From assembly GCA_017428765.1 (NCBI GenBank), contig JAFRQF010000013.1:1-64000 (forward strand): a DNA stretch of 64,000 nt, written 5' to 3'. The position numbers and the translations under genes were made by a program. Source of the DNA: Erysipelotrichaceae bacterium. GTDB taxonomy: Bacteria; Bacillota_I; Bacilli_A; Erysipelotrichales; Erysipelotrichaceae. This document shows positions 24,430-32,704 of the stretch, piece after piece. Position 1 is the first letter of the stretch; the number at the start of each line of letters is the position of its first letter. Under the pieces are notes generated by a model. That model had not been told where the DNA came from, did no database searches, and saw only the letters and a list, made by a program, of their open reading frames with translations.

Positions 24430-24635
24430 ATCGATAAGGAAAATTATTCTTGGATCCGCTTTACAGCGAGGAGCGATTGGTGAAAGGCTCCATCCGGAGA
24501 AAAGAGGGACACTTCCTTGATGCCTGCAAAAACAGGCCGCAGAAGCAGCGTTACGGCACAAAGGGCATATCTTTGATATGAACTAAGGTGGCACCGCGTT
24601 AATACGTCCTTAGACAGGACGTTTTTATTTTAAAA
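24430..24635 (+). promoter_or_regulatory. T-box riboswitch of hisS-aspS (specifier GAC, overlapping CAC)
   Basis: Stem I elements (AGCGAGGAGCGATTGGTGAAA) are followed by the specifier segment GAC-ACTTCC (GAC at 24508-24510), the T-box core AAGGTGGCACCGCG (24585-24598) and a terminator stem ACGTCCT/AGGACGT (24604-24622) with TTTTATTTT. In the register shared with the Trp leader the codon is Asp GAC, yet the next frame gives His CAC (24510-24512). The operon encodes exactly HisRS and AspRS, so dual sensing is plausible. Confidence 0.9.
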
Positions 24636-24644
24636 GGAGGAATT

Positions 24645-25913
24645 ATGCCATATCAGACAGTAAAAGGAACGTATGATCTCTTGCCTGATCAGATGGTCCG
24701 TTTCAACATGCTGGCGGATCTGTTCCGTCAGTTTCTAAACCTCTACGGTTACTCGGAGATCAAAACACCGGTCTTTGAATATACCGGGGTGTTCCAGAAG
24801 GAAAACGATACTTCCGATATGGTCACCAAAGAGATGTATACCTTCTCGCCAAACGGCAAAGATTCTCTGACTCTTCGTCCGGAAGGAACGGCAGGCGTCA
24901 TCCGCAGCTTCGTTGAAAACAAGATGTATGCGGCCTCCGAGATGCCGGTGAAGCTGGGTTACATCGAGGAGATGTTCCGTCATGAGCGTCCGCAGAAGGG
25001 CAGACAGAGACAGTTCACCCAGATGGGTCTGGAATGTCTGGGCGACAAGGATCCCCTGATCGATGCGGAAGTCATCGCTTTGGGTTATTTCTATATCAAG
25101 ACGTTAGGTCTGGAAGGCGTAAAGGTACTCATCAACACGCTCGGCGATGCCGAATCCAGACTCGGTTACAAAAAGGATCTGATCGATTATTTTGCGCCGC
25201 ACAAGGATGAACTGTGCTACGATTGCCAGAACCGTCTGGAGAAAAATCCGTTAAGGATACTTGACTGCAAGATCGACAGGGATTCCGATCTTGTAAAAAA
25301 CGCACCGAAGATGAGACTGACGGAGGCTTCCGAAAAATACTTTGAAGCCGTAAAACATTATCTGGATGTCTTAGGCGTTCCTTATGAGATCGATGACCGA
25401 CTGGTGAGAGGCCTCGATTATTATACGGATACCGTCTTTGAGGTCGTTTCCACCAATGAGGCATCCGGTTCACAGGCGACGATCTTCGGCGGCGGCCGAT
25501 ACGATGAGCTGGTCAGAGAGATGGGCGGTCCGCAGATGAGCGGTATCGGCTTTGCGATCGGCGTGGAGCGTCTGATGATCTTGTGCGAGGCGGAAGAGAT
25601 CTTCGATTTCAAGAAGTCGATCGACTGCTATGTCATCAATCTGAATGAGGATCCGGATTATGCCTTTGGCATCGCAGAGGAACTCAGATCGAATTCCTTC
25701 TCCACGGAGATGGATTACTACCGCCGTTCCCTGAAGGCACAGTTCCGTTCTTCGGAAAGAAAGAATGCCAGATTCGTACTGATCATCGGCGAAGATGAAG
25801 TCAAAGACAATGTCGTCACATTGAAAGATACATTGACCAAAGCACAGGAAAGTGTGAAAAGAGAAGAACTGGTCGAACGTCTCGATCAGCTGATGGAGGA
25901 TTATTATGAATAG
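24645..25913 (+). CDS. hisS: Histidyl-tRNA synthetase
   Basis: 422 residues, a class II synthetase. Class II motif 2 is seen around FRHERPQKGRQRQFTQMGLE, the HisRS-specific LVRGLDYYTDTVFE lies near residue 255 (HisA) and motif 3 is GIGFAIGVERL near 305. The C-terminal anticodon-binding domain follows. SD AAAGGAGG, spacing five. Expression is controlled by the T-box in front. It overlaps aspS by eight bases. Confidence 0.97.
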   Translation: MPYQTVKGTYDLLPDQMVRFNMLADLFRQFLNLYGYSEIKTPVFEYTGVFQKENDTSDMVTKEMYTFSPNGKDSLTLRPEGTAGVIRSFVENKMYAASEMPVKLGYIEEMFRHERPQKGRQRQFTQMGLECLGDKDPLIDAEVIALGYFYIKTLGLEGVKVLINTLGDAESRLGYKKDLIDYFAPHKDELCYDCQNRLEKNPLRILDCKIDRDSDLVKNAPKMRLTEASEKYFEAVKHYLDVLGVPYEIDDRLVRGLDYYTDTVFEVVSTNEASGSQATIFGGGRYDELVREMGGPQMSGIGFAIGVERLMILCEAEEIFDFKKSIDCYVINLNEDPDYAFGIAEELRSNSFSTEMDYYRRSLKAQFRSSERKNARFVLIIGEDEVKDNVVTLKDTLTKAQESVKREELVERLDQLMEDYYE

Positions 25914-27648
25914 AGATCACACATGCGGAGAATTAAGAAAAACAGATGAAGGCAAGCACGTAAAGCTTGCCGGCTGGGTCGCCAAGAGAAGGAACCTGGG
26001 TTCGATCGTTTTCATCGACCTGAGAGACCGTTACGGCATCACCCAGATCACATTCGATGAGAACCATTCCGATCTTGTCAAAGATGTCAGGAATGAATAT
26101 GTCATCGAAGTGCAGGGAACCGTCGGCGTCAAAGAGAATCCGAATCCGAAACTGGCGACCGGCGAGATCGAAGTCATCGCCGATTCCTGCAGGGTCTTAT
26201 CGGCTGCCAAGACGACACCGATGATCATTGCCGATGAGACCGATGCCTTGGAGGATCTCAGGCTCAAATACAGATACCTGGATATCCGCAGGAATCCGAT
26301 CAAAGAAAAGCTCTTATTGAGAGACAAGGTCACGACGATCGTAAGAAGAGTCTTGCATGAAGATGATTTCGTGGAAGTCGAAACTCCGATCCTTTCCAAG
26401 TCGACACCGGAAGGCGCAAGAGACTATCTTGTCCCGTCGAGACTTTACAAAGGACGTTTCTACGCTCTGCCGCAGTCTCCGCAGCAGTACAAGCAGCTGT
26501 TGATGATCGGCGGTATGGACCGTTACTTCCAGATCGCAAGGTGTTTCCGTGATGAGGACCTGCGTGCCGACAGACAGCCGGAGTTCACACAGATCGATAT
26601 GGAGATGTCTTTTGCGGATGAGGAAGATATCTTTGCAGAAGTCGAAAAAGTCATGAAGGCCATCTTCAAAGAGACCAAGGGCGTCGAAGATCTGCAGTTC
26701 CCGCGCATCCGATATGTCGATGCCATGGATAAATACGGTTCCGACAAGCCGGATCTTCGTTTTGATAATCCGATGGTCAATGTTACCGAACTGTTTAAGG
26801 ATTCCGCTTTTGCCGTATTCAAGAACGCTGTCGAGGAAGGAAAGGCGATCAAGGCTCTGGTCTTCCATAATGCCTGCGATAAGCTTTCCCGCAAGAAGTT
26901 CGATGAACTCAATGAATTCGTCAAGGTCTATAAGGCAAAGGCGCTTGCGTATCTGAAATATGACAAGGATGAATTCTCCGGTTCCGTCAACAATGCTTTG
27001 CCGCAGGAAGAAAAGCTCGCTTTGAAGGACTTCCTGAAGCTTGAAAACGGCGATGTGGTACTGATGGTCGCCGATAAGAAGGCAGTTGCTGAAGTTGCTT
27101 TAGGCGCTGTCAGGAAGAAACTGGGTGAGGAACTCGGTCTGATCGATCACAATAAGTACTGTTTCGAATGGATCACCGAATTCCCGATGTATGAATATTC
27201 GGAAGAAGAAAACAGATGGGTCTCCGCACACCATCCGTTCACCGCACCGAGAGACGAGGATGTCGACAAGCTGATGTCCGATCAGGCAAACTGCTACTCA
27301 AGAGCGTATGACCTGGTCCTCAACGGGTATGAACTTCTTTCCGGTTCGGTCAGGATCCACGATTCGCAAATGCAGGCCAAAGTCTTCGATGCTTTAGGTC
27401 TGAGCAAGGAACAGATCAGAAACAAGTTCGGTTTCTTCATCGAAGCCTTCGAATACGGTGCTCCGCCTCACTGCGGGGTAGGCATCGGTCTGGAAAGACT
27501 GGTCATGATCCTCAGCGGTACCGACAATATCAAGGATGTCGTTGCCTTCCCGAAGACGGCCAGCGCATACTGTCTGATGTCTGATGCGCCGAACTACGTC
27601 GATCAGGATCAGCTCGATTTCCTGTCCCTGGAGATACGTAAGGATTAG
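25906..27648 (+). CDS. aspS: Aspartyl-tRNA synthetase, bacterial type
   Basis: 580 residues: an N-terminal OB anticodon-binding domain (KLAGWVAKRRNLGSIVFIDLRD), a class II core (ARCFRDEDLRADRQPEFTQID, motif 2) with the bacterial GAD insertion (about 290-410), and motif 3 GVGIGLERLVMIL near the end. Whether it is discriminating (Asp only) or also charges tRNA-Asn cannot be read from sequence with confidence. It overlaps hisS, forming the hisS-aspS pair common in Bacillota. Confidence 0.97.
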   Translation: MNRDHTCGELRKTDEGKHVKLAGWVAKRRNLGSIVFIDLRDRYGITQITFDENHSDLVKDVRNEYVIEVQGTVGVKENPNPKLATGEIEVIADSCRVLSAAKTTPMIIADETDALEDLRLKYRYLDIRRNPIKEKLLLRDKVTTIVRRVLHEDDFVEVETPILSKSTPEGARDYLVPSRLYKGRFYALPQSPQQYKQLLMIGGMDRYFQIARCFRDEDLRADRQPEFTQIDMEMSFADEEDIFAEVEKVMKAIFKETKGVEDLQFPRIRYVDAMDKYGSDKPDLRFDNPMVNVTELFKDSAFAVFKNAVEEGKAIKALVFHNACDKLSRKKFDELNEFVKVYKAKALAYLKYDKDEFSGSVNNALPQEEKLALKDFLKLENGDVVLMVADKKAVAEVALGAVRKKLGEELGLIDHNKYCFEWITEFPMYEYSEEENRWVSAHHPFTAPRDEDVDKLMSDQANCYSRAYDLVLNGYELLSGSVRIHDSQMQAKVFDALGLSKEQIRNKFGFFIEAFEYGAPPHCGVGIGLERLVMILSGTDNIKDVVAFPKTASAYCLMSDAPNYVDQDQLDFLSLEIRKD

Positions 27649-27684
27649 TACGGTTAGCCTTTACTAACCTCTGATACCGCATGG

Positions 27685-27690
27685 TATAAT
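27685..27690 (+). promoter_or_regulatory. Extended -10 of the ferredoxin gene
   Basis: TGG-TATAAT (27682-27690) is an extended -10 element; a 28-base leader with SD AAAGGAGGG follows. No good -35. A weak hairpin GGTTAG/CTAACC (about 27653-27669) lies between it and aspS. Confidence 0.6.
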
Positions 27691-27718
27691 TATTTTGGTT
27701 TTAAAGGAGGGTTTGTTT

Positions 27719-27892
27719 ATGCCAGTAAAAGTTGATCGTGATTTATGTATCGGCTGTGGTGCATGCACAGGCGTCTGCCCGACCGGTTCTCTGCAACTGG
27801 ACGATGAAGGCAAGTCTGTCTGCAGCGAAGACACCTGCATCGATTGCGGTGCTTGTGTTGCAACGTGCCCGGTTAGTGCTTTATCTCTGTAA
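27719..27892 (+). CDS. 2[4Fe-4S] ferredoxin
   Basis: 57 residues with two cysteine motifs, CIGCGACTGVCP (about 10-21) and CIDCGACVATCP (about 40-51), the classic clostridial low-potential electron carrier. The start at 27719 is fixed by AAAGGAGGG seven bases upstream; an earlier in-frame ATG at 27695 precedes the SD and is rejected. Its stop codon is already part of the terminator stem, an economical arrangement. Partner enzymes are not in this window; MiaB downstream needs reductant, but it has its own promoter. Confidence 0.95.
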   Translation: MPVKVDRDLCIGCGACTGVCPTGSLQLDDEGKSVCSEDTCIDCGACVATCPVSALSL

Positions 27893-27917
27893 ACCAAGTT
27901 CTAAACTTGGTTTTTTA
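27891..27917 (+). terminator. Ferredoxin terminator
   Basis: AAACCAAGTT (27891-27900), a three-base loop and AACTTGGTTT (27904-27913), then TTT. The stem begins within the ferredoxin stop codon. Confidence 0.88.
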
Positions 27918-27929
27918 TTAGGTTTTCAT

Positions 27930-27935
27930 TACAAT
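27930..27935 (+). promoter_or_regulatory. -10 element directly upstream of miaB
   Basis: TACAAT, followed after seven bases (AGTAGGT) by the miaB ATG; no SD. Leaderless candidate. Confidence 0.5.
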
Positions 27936-27942
27936 AGTAGGT

Positions 27943-29373
27943 ATGAAAAAAGACTATATACTGCCTTCATTGAATGATGCCAGAAAACGTAATAAGGAAA
28001 CTTCCGAGAAGTTTTCTTTTTCTTTGGATGAGAAATATAAAGGCATAGGAAACGATAAAAAATATCACATCATCACACATGGCTGTCAGGCAAACCAACG
28101 CGATTCCGAGACGATGGCTGGCCTTCTGGATGCCATGGGCTATCAGATGTGTGATGAGGCGAAAGATGCGGATGTCATCATCATCAACACCTGTGCCGTA
28201 AGACAAGGCGCGGAAGAAAAGGTCTTAGGCGAGATCGGCGCTTTGAAGCGCTTCAAGAGAGAAAATCCGGATATGATCATTGCGATCGGCGGCTGTATGG
28301 CCCAGGAAGAAAAGACGGTCTCTCTGATCATGGAGAAATACCGCCAGGTGGACATCATCTTCGGCACACACAACATCACATCTTTGCCGAAGCTGATCTA
28401 CGATGTCATTTCGGATAAGAAACGCAAGGTCGAGGTCTATTCCAAGATGGGAGAGATCATCGAACAGGTCCCGGTGACCAGATTCATGTCGCATAAGGCC
28501 TGGGTCAATATCATGTACGGCTGCGATAAGTTCTGTTCGTACTGCATCGTTCCTTATACGAGAGGAAAGGAACGTTCCCGTGATAAGAAGGATATCATCG
28601 CGGAAGTGGAAGAACTGGTAAGACAGGGCTATAAGGAAGTCTGTCTTCTGGGACAGAACGTCAATGCCTATGGCAAAGATCTGAAGATCGATTATACGTT
28701 CGGCAATCTTTTAAGCGATGTGGCAAAGACCGGCATCCCGAGGATCCGTTTCATGACCTCACATCCGTGGGACTTCGATGATACGATGATCGAGGCGATC
28801 AAAAACAACCGGAACATCATGCCTTACATCCATCTGCCGATCCAATCGGGGAATACGCAGATCTTAAAGAAGATGAACAGGCGTTATACGAGAGAAGAAT
28901 ATCTGGCTTTGTTCGATAAGCTCAAAAGGGAGCTTCCCGGTTTTTCCTTTACGACCGATATCATCGTAGGATTCCCGAACGAATCGGATGAGGCTTTTGA
29001 AGATACGCTTTCGGCTGTAAGACATTGCGAATACGACAATGCCTTCACTTTCATCTATTCCAAGAGGGAAGGTACGCCGGCCGCCGCGATGGAGGATGCC
29101 ATCGATCAGAAAACGAAAGAAGAAAGACTGCAGAAGCTCAATGAGCTCGTGGCTTTCTATGCCAATAAGAACAACCAGCGTTTTGCCGATCAGGTCGTCG
29201 AAGTATTGGTCGATGGTCTCAGCAAACGCAATTCCAACGTCTACAGCGGCTATACGCCGGAAAACAAGCTCGTCAATTTCACGGGTGAAAACGTCAGAGT
29301 CGGTGATATCGTCAAAGTCAAGATCACGCAGGTCATGTCGTTCTCACTCAACGGCGAGATGGTAAAAGAATAG
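27943..29373 (+). CDS. miaB: tRNA-2-methylthio-N6-dimethylallyladenosine synthase MiaB
   Basis: 476 residues: a UPF0004 N-terminal domain with the three cysteines of the auxiliary cluster (first in THGCQANQRDSE), a radical SAM domain with CxxxCxxC in KFCSYCIVPYTRG, and a C-terminal TRAM domain. It adds the methylthio group to i6A37 of tRNAs reading UNN codons. The MiaB (not MtaB or RimO) call rests on the VPYTRGKERSR segment and length. The start has no SD and lies seven bases after a -10. A 96-base gap with an attenuator-like structure separates it from the ABC-F gene. Confidence 0.93.
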   Translation: MKKDYILPSLNDARKRNKETSEKFSFSLDEKYKGIGNDKKYHIITHGCQANQRDSETMAGLLDAMGYQMCDEAKDADVIIINTCAVRQGAEEKVLGEIGALKRFKRENPDMIIAIGGCMAQEEKTVSLIMEKYRQVDIIFGTHNITSLPKLIYDVISDKKRKVEVYSKMGEIIEQVPVTRFMSHKAWVNIMYGCDKFCSYCIVPYTRGKERSRDKKDIIAEVEELVRQGYKEVCLLGQNVNAYGKDLKIDYTFGNLLSDVAKTGIPRIRFMTSHPWDFDDTMIEAIKNNRNIMPYIHLPIQSGNTQILKKMNRRYTREEYLALFDKLKRELPGFSFTTDIIVGFPNESDEAFEDTLSAVRHCEYDNAFTFIYSKREGTPAAAMEDAIDQKTKEERLQKLNELVAFYANKNNQRFADQVVEVLVDGLSKRNSNVYSGYTPENKLVNFTGENVRVGDIVKVKITQVMSFSLNGEMVKE

Positions 29374-29384
29374 AAGGTGAAAGC

Positions 29385-29465
29385 ATGAAGAAATGATCTT
29401 CTGAAAACTTATGTTCCGCTTCCATAGGTTTTCGTGTTCCTTGAAAGCGAGGAAGGAGATCATTT
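29385..29465 (+). promoter_or_regulatory. Attenuator-like leader of the ABC-F gene with a three-codon uORF
   Basis: AAGGTG is followed five bases later by ATG AAG AAA TGA (29385-29396), a three-codon ORF. AAATGATCT (29391-29399), which contains its stop codon, is perfectly complementary to AGATCATTT (29457-29465), which begins inside the ABC-F Shine-Dalgarno (GGAAGGAG, 29451-29458). A ribosome on the uORF would open the stem and expose the SD. Antibiotic-resistance ABC-F genes are often controlled by such leaders; here the mechanism is inferred from sequence only. Confidence 0.5.
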
Positions 29466-29469
29466 TTAC

Positions 29470-30981
29470 ATGCTTAAGATCATAGACCTGAAGGTCACTA
29501 CGAATAAAGGAAGAAAACTCGTTGACAGTTTTTCTTTTGTTCTGAAACCGGGCGATAAGATCGCCCTGATCGGTGAGGAAGGAAACGGCAAGTCCACGAT
29601 CCTGAAGATCCTCGCCGGAAAGGATGTTTCTGACTATGTCTCGTATTCCGGAACGGTAAGCTGTGATGAAAGGATAGGCTATCTGCCGCAGAGGATACCG
29701 GAAGAAGACTTAAATAAGGACGTCATATCCTATATCGATGAACAGATCGACTACAGTCATCTGTACTCGCTGCTTTCAAAGATCGATGTTGACGCAGATC
29801 TGTTGAGCGACAGGGTCTTAAGGACTCTGTCGGGCGGCGAGAAGGTGAAGATCGCCATATTGAAGATCCTCTATGAAGATCCGGACATCCTCTTGCTGGA
29901 TGAGCCGAGCAATGACCTGGACCTCAAGACCCTGTTATGGCTGGAGGATTTCATAATAAACACCCGTTTACCTTTGATCTTCGTTTCCCATGACGAAGCT
30001 CTTTTGGAAAGCTGTGCCAACGGCATACTGCATCTCGAACAGCTCAAACGCAAGAGCGAACCGCATATGAGTTTTGCGGCATTAAGCTATGAGGAGTATG
30101 TGAGCAGCAGGGATGCCTTCATAAACAGAAACAATAAGATCGCTGCCAAAGAAAAAGCGCAATACGATAAGCAGCTCGATAAATGGCGCAAGATCTATCA
30201 GAAAGTGGAACACAGGCAGAACACCATCTCAAGGGCCGACCCTCATGGCGGCCAGCTGCTGAAAAAGAAGATGCATGCCGTCAAAGCACAGGGCAGGAAC
30301 CTTGAAGAAAAGAAAGAACAGCTCAGAAAGCCTTATGAGCCGGAAGAAGCCATCGATGTCTTCTTCGACGAAGTAGATCTCAACCCGAACAAAGTCATCC
30401 TGGATCTTGAACTGCCGCTTCTTCAGATCGAAGAAAAAGTGTTGGGCAGAGACATAAAGCTCAAGGTGTTCGGCAAGGATAAGATCTGCATCATCGCCGA
30501 CAACGGCACAGGCAAGTCGACGCTGATGAAAAAGATATATGAACTGTTAAAAGACAGGGAAGACATACGTCTTGGCTATATGCCGCAGAACTATTCCGAG
30601 ATGATGGATATGGATGCTACGGCTGTGGATTTTTTATGGGACGGCGTTTCAAAAGACAGCCGAAGCAAGGCTTCTACGCTTCTTGGCACGCTCAAGTTCA
30701 CCGCCGAAGAAATGGAACATTCCATCGCACATCTTTCGGAAGGGCAGAAGTGCAAGCTGTTTTTCGCAAAGCTGATCTATGATCATGACGATGTGCTCTT
30801 GCTGGATGAGCCGACACGCAATCTTTCGGCTCTGTCAGGTCCTAAGATCCGCGAGATCCTTTGTGCGTTCAAGGGCTGCATCATAGCGATCAGCCATGAC
30901 AGGAAGTTCATCGACGAGGTCGCAGACAGCGTCTATGAACTGAGCGAGTCGGGACTGCGGTGTCTGGATGATGACCTGTAG
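29470..30981 (+). CDS. ABC-F family ATPase, putative ribosome protection/translation factor
   Basis: 503 residues with two ABC domains and no membrane segment. Domain 1: Walker A GEEGNGKST, signature LSGGEKVK, Walker B LLLDEPSNDLD. Linker: a long charged helix pair (about 215-300). Domain 2: Walker A ADNGTGKST, signature LSEGQKCK and Walker B LLLDEPTRNLSALSGP, where the usual NHLD is replaced by RNLS. ABC-F proteins bind the ribosomal E site and either rescue translation or dislodge antibiotics. The divergent second Walker B region and the attenuator-like leader fit the resistance-type subgroup, but the drug cannot be inferred. ATG 29470 is chosen (SD GGAAGGAG, 11 bases) over GTG 29434. Confidence 0.85.
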   Translation: MLKIIDLKVTTNKGRKLVDSFSFVLKPGDKIALIGEEGNGKSTILKILAGKDVSDYVSYSGTVSCDERIGYLPQRIPEEDLNKDVISYIDEQIDYSHLYSLLSKIDVDADLLSDRVLRTLSGGEKVKIAILKILYEDPDILLLDEPSNDLDLKTLLWLEDFIINTRLPLIFVSHDEALLESCANGILHLEQLKRKSEPHMSFAALSYEEYVSSRDAFINRNNKIAAKEKAQYDKQLDKWRKIYQKVEHRQNTISRADPHGGQLLKKKMHAVKAQGRNLEEKKEQLRKPYEPEEAIDVFFDEVDLNPNKVILDLELPLLQIEEKVLGRDIKLKVFGKDKICIIADNGTGKSTLMKKIYELLKDREDIRLGYMPQNYSEMMDMDATAVDFLWDGVSKDSRSKASTLLGTLKFTAEEMEHSIAHLSEGQKCKLFFAKLIYDHDDVLLLDEPTRNLSALSGPKIREILCAFKGCIIAISHDRKFIDEVADSVYELSESGLRCLDDDL

Positions 30982-30998
30982 AAGACAGGAAAGTATGC

Positions 30999-31004
30999 TA
31001 TAAT
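30999..31004 (+). promoter_or_regulatory. Extended -10 before the RNase J-like gene
   Basis: TGC-TATAAT (30996-31004), an extended -10, just after the ABC-F stop. The short frame MNFGGI (31010-31030) that follows is probably incidental; its GGAGG codons are the SD of the next gene. Confidence 0.6.
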
Positions 31005-31033
31005 TTTAGATGAATTTTGGAGGAATATAATCA

Positions 31034-32704
31034 GTGCAGAAAATACGTTTAATGGCACTTGGCGGTCTTGACGAAGACGGCAAGAATATGTACCTCGTTG
31101 AAATAGACGGAGATATCTTTGTACTGGATGCCGGATTGAAATATCCCAGCGAGAGCGAACAGCTCGGTATCGAGTACATCATCCCCGATTTTACATATCT
31201 GCTAGAACACAAGGACAGGGTCAAGGGTGTCTTCATCTCCCATGGCCACGATGATGTCATGTCGGCCCTGGGCCATCTGCTTTCACAGATGGATGCGGAG
31301 GTCTATGCGACGTCTCTGACCGCAAAGCTGCTTGAAGAAGAATTCAAGCTGCATAAGCTGAAAAACAAACATATTCACATCATCAAGCGCAACGACACGT
31401 TCAAGGTGGCAGGCCATGTCGTCCACACCTTCCCGGTCATGCAGTCGATCGCGGATGGCGTCGGTTTTGCTTTCGAGACGGATTCCGGCATGATCGTCTA
31501 TACGTCGGAATTCATCTTTGACTATGATTTTCTCAATAAATCATTCTCGATGGATATCAATGCTTTGTCCAATCTCGGACAGAAGAACGTACTGGTCCTG
31601 ATGTCGGAATCGACCGGTTCCAACCGCAACGGCTACACTGCACCGAAGCACAGGATCACCGATCACATCGAACATTACTTTGAGGAATCGGAAAGCCGTC
31701 TTCTGATCACACTGTACCGTCAGAACCTCTTCCGCATCATGGAAGTCCTTGAACTGGCGGCCAAATACAAGAGGAAGGTCTATTTCTATTCGGAAGAGCA
31801 CGTCAGACTGCTCAAGATGGTCGATGATCTGGGCTATTACAAGATCCCGCGCAACGTCATCATCACCAAGGATGAATATGACAATGACCGCAAGGATGTC
31901 GTTGTCGTCGTTTCCGGATCGGGCAACCAGGTCTTCAAGCTCATGAACAATATCGCGATCGGTGAAGACCATGTGATCGAACTTCGTCCTTCCGATATCG
32001 TCATCATCGCTTCTCCGGTCGTACCGGGCACCGAAAAGGATGCCACGGCAATGGAAAACGATCTGTTCAAAGCAGGCGTTTCGATCGTCAAGCTCAATGC
32101 CAAGGAGATCCTTTCCATGCATGCATCGATCGAAGATCTGAAGATGATGCTTTATCTCATCCGTCCGAAGTACTATCTGCCGATCAAGGGCGATTATTCC
32201 AATCTTGTCAGCAATGCCGATATCGCTGTCGATATGGGCTATACACCGGATAAGATCATCATATTGGACAACGGACAGTTTGCGACATTTGAAGGCAGCC
32301 GTCTGGCTTCGACGTCCGATCAGATCGAACTGGAAGACAAGGCGATCGATTCTTCGGATATGCGCAATGTTTCCGGCATGGTCTTAAGAGACAGGGAAAA
32401 GCTTTCGACCGATGGCGCGATCATCTGCGGTATCGTTCTGGATTTCAAGACCAAGAAGATCATCGGCGGACCGGATATCCAGTCCAGAGGCGTCATCTAT
32501 CTCAAAGACGCCGACCATATCCTGGCGGAGATCGGCAACATCCTGATCTCGACGATCGAGAAGAACGTCGAAAACGGCACGTATGAGAACATGCAGGTCA
32601 GAATGGAAGCCAGGGAACTGATCTCCCGTTATGTCTTGAAGACGACCGGAAAGGCTCCGATGATATTGCCTGCCATCGTAGAAATCAATCTGGGTGAAGA
32701 ATAG
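31034..32704 (+). CDS. RNase J family protein with a degenerate active site (J2-like)
   Basis: 556 residues with the complete RNase J layout: metallo-beta-lactamase, beta-CASP (about 210-350) and C-terminal domains. Compared with Bacillus RNase J1, the metal-binding HGHEDH reads HGHDDV (His70, His72, Asp74 kept; final His is Val75), HSIPDS reads QSIADG (His to Gln137), HTGDF reads YTSEF (Asp to Glu159) and PIHGEY reads PIKGDY (His to Lys385). Only the His of the SMHAS segment (363) survives among the later ligands. It may be a structural partner of another RNase J, as J2 subunits are. GTG 31034 follows GGAGG by ten bases. TAGTG overlap with ftsK. Confidence 0.85.
   Translation: MQKIRLMALGGLDEDGKNMYLVEIDGDIFVLDAGLKYPSESEQLGIEYIIPDFTYLLEHKDRVKGVFISHGHDDVMSALGHLLSQMDAEVYATSLTAKLLEEEFKLHKLKNKHIHIIKRNDTFKVAGHVVHTFPVMQSIADGVGFAFETDSGMIVYTSEFIFDYDFLNKSFSMDINALSNLGQKNVLVLMSESTGSNRNGYTAPKHRITDHIEHYFEESESRLLITLYRQNLFRIMEVLELAAKYKRKVYFYSEEHVRLLKMVDDLGYYKIPRNVIITKDEYDNDRKDVVVVVSGSGNQVFKLMNNIAIGEDHVIELRPSDIVIIASPVVPGTEKDATAMENDLFKAGVSIVKLNAKEILSMHASIEDLKMMLYLIRPKYYLPIKGDYSNLVSNADIAVDMGYTPDKIIILDNGQFATFEGSRLASTSDQIELEDKAIDSSDMRNVSGMVLRDREKLSTDGAIICGIVLDFKTKKIIGGPDIQSRGVIYLKDADHILAEIGNILISTIEKNVENGTYENMQVRMEARELISRYVLKTTGKAPMILPAIVEINLGEE

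Noticed and set aside
24415..24644. Possible short ORFs in the gap before hisS
   Set aside because: The gap is fully explained by the T-box leader, whose conserved elements account for the sequence.
31010..31030. Six-codon frame MNFGGI five bases after TATAAT before the RNase J-like gene, a possible leaderless leader peptide
   Set aside because: Its Gly codons are just the GGAGG ribosome binding site of the next gene, and the expected +1 falls at or after its ATG.
31034..32704. The degenerate RNase J as a frameshifted pseudogene
   Set aside because: The frame is open over the full family length and the non-catalytic blocks are conserved, so loss of ligands looks selective rather than decay.
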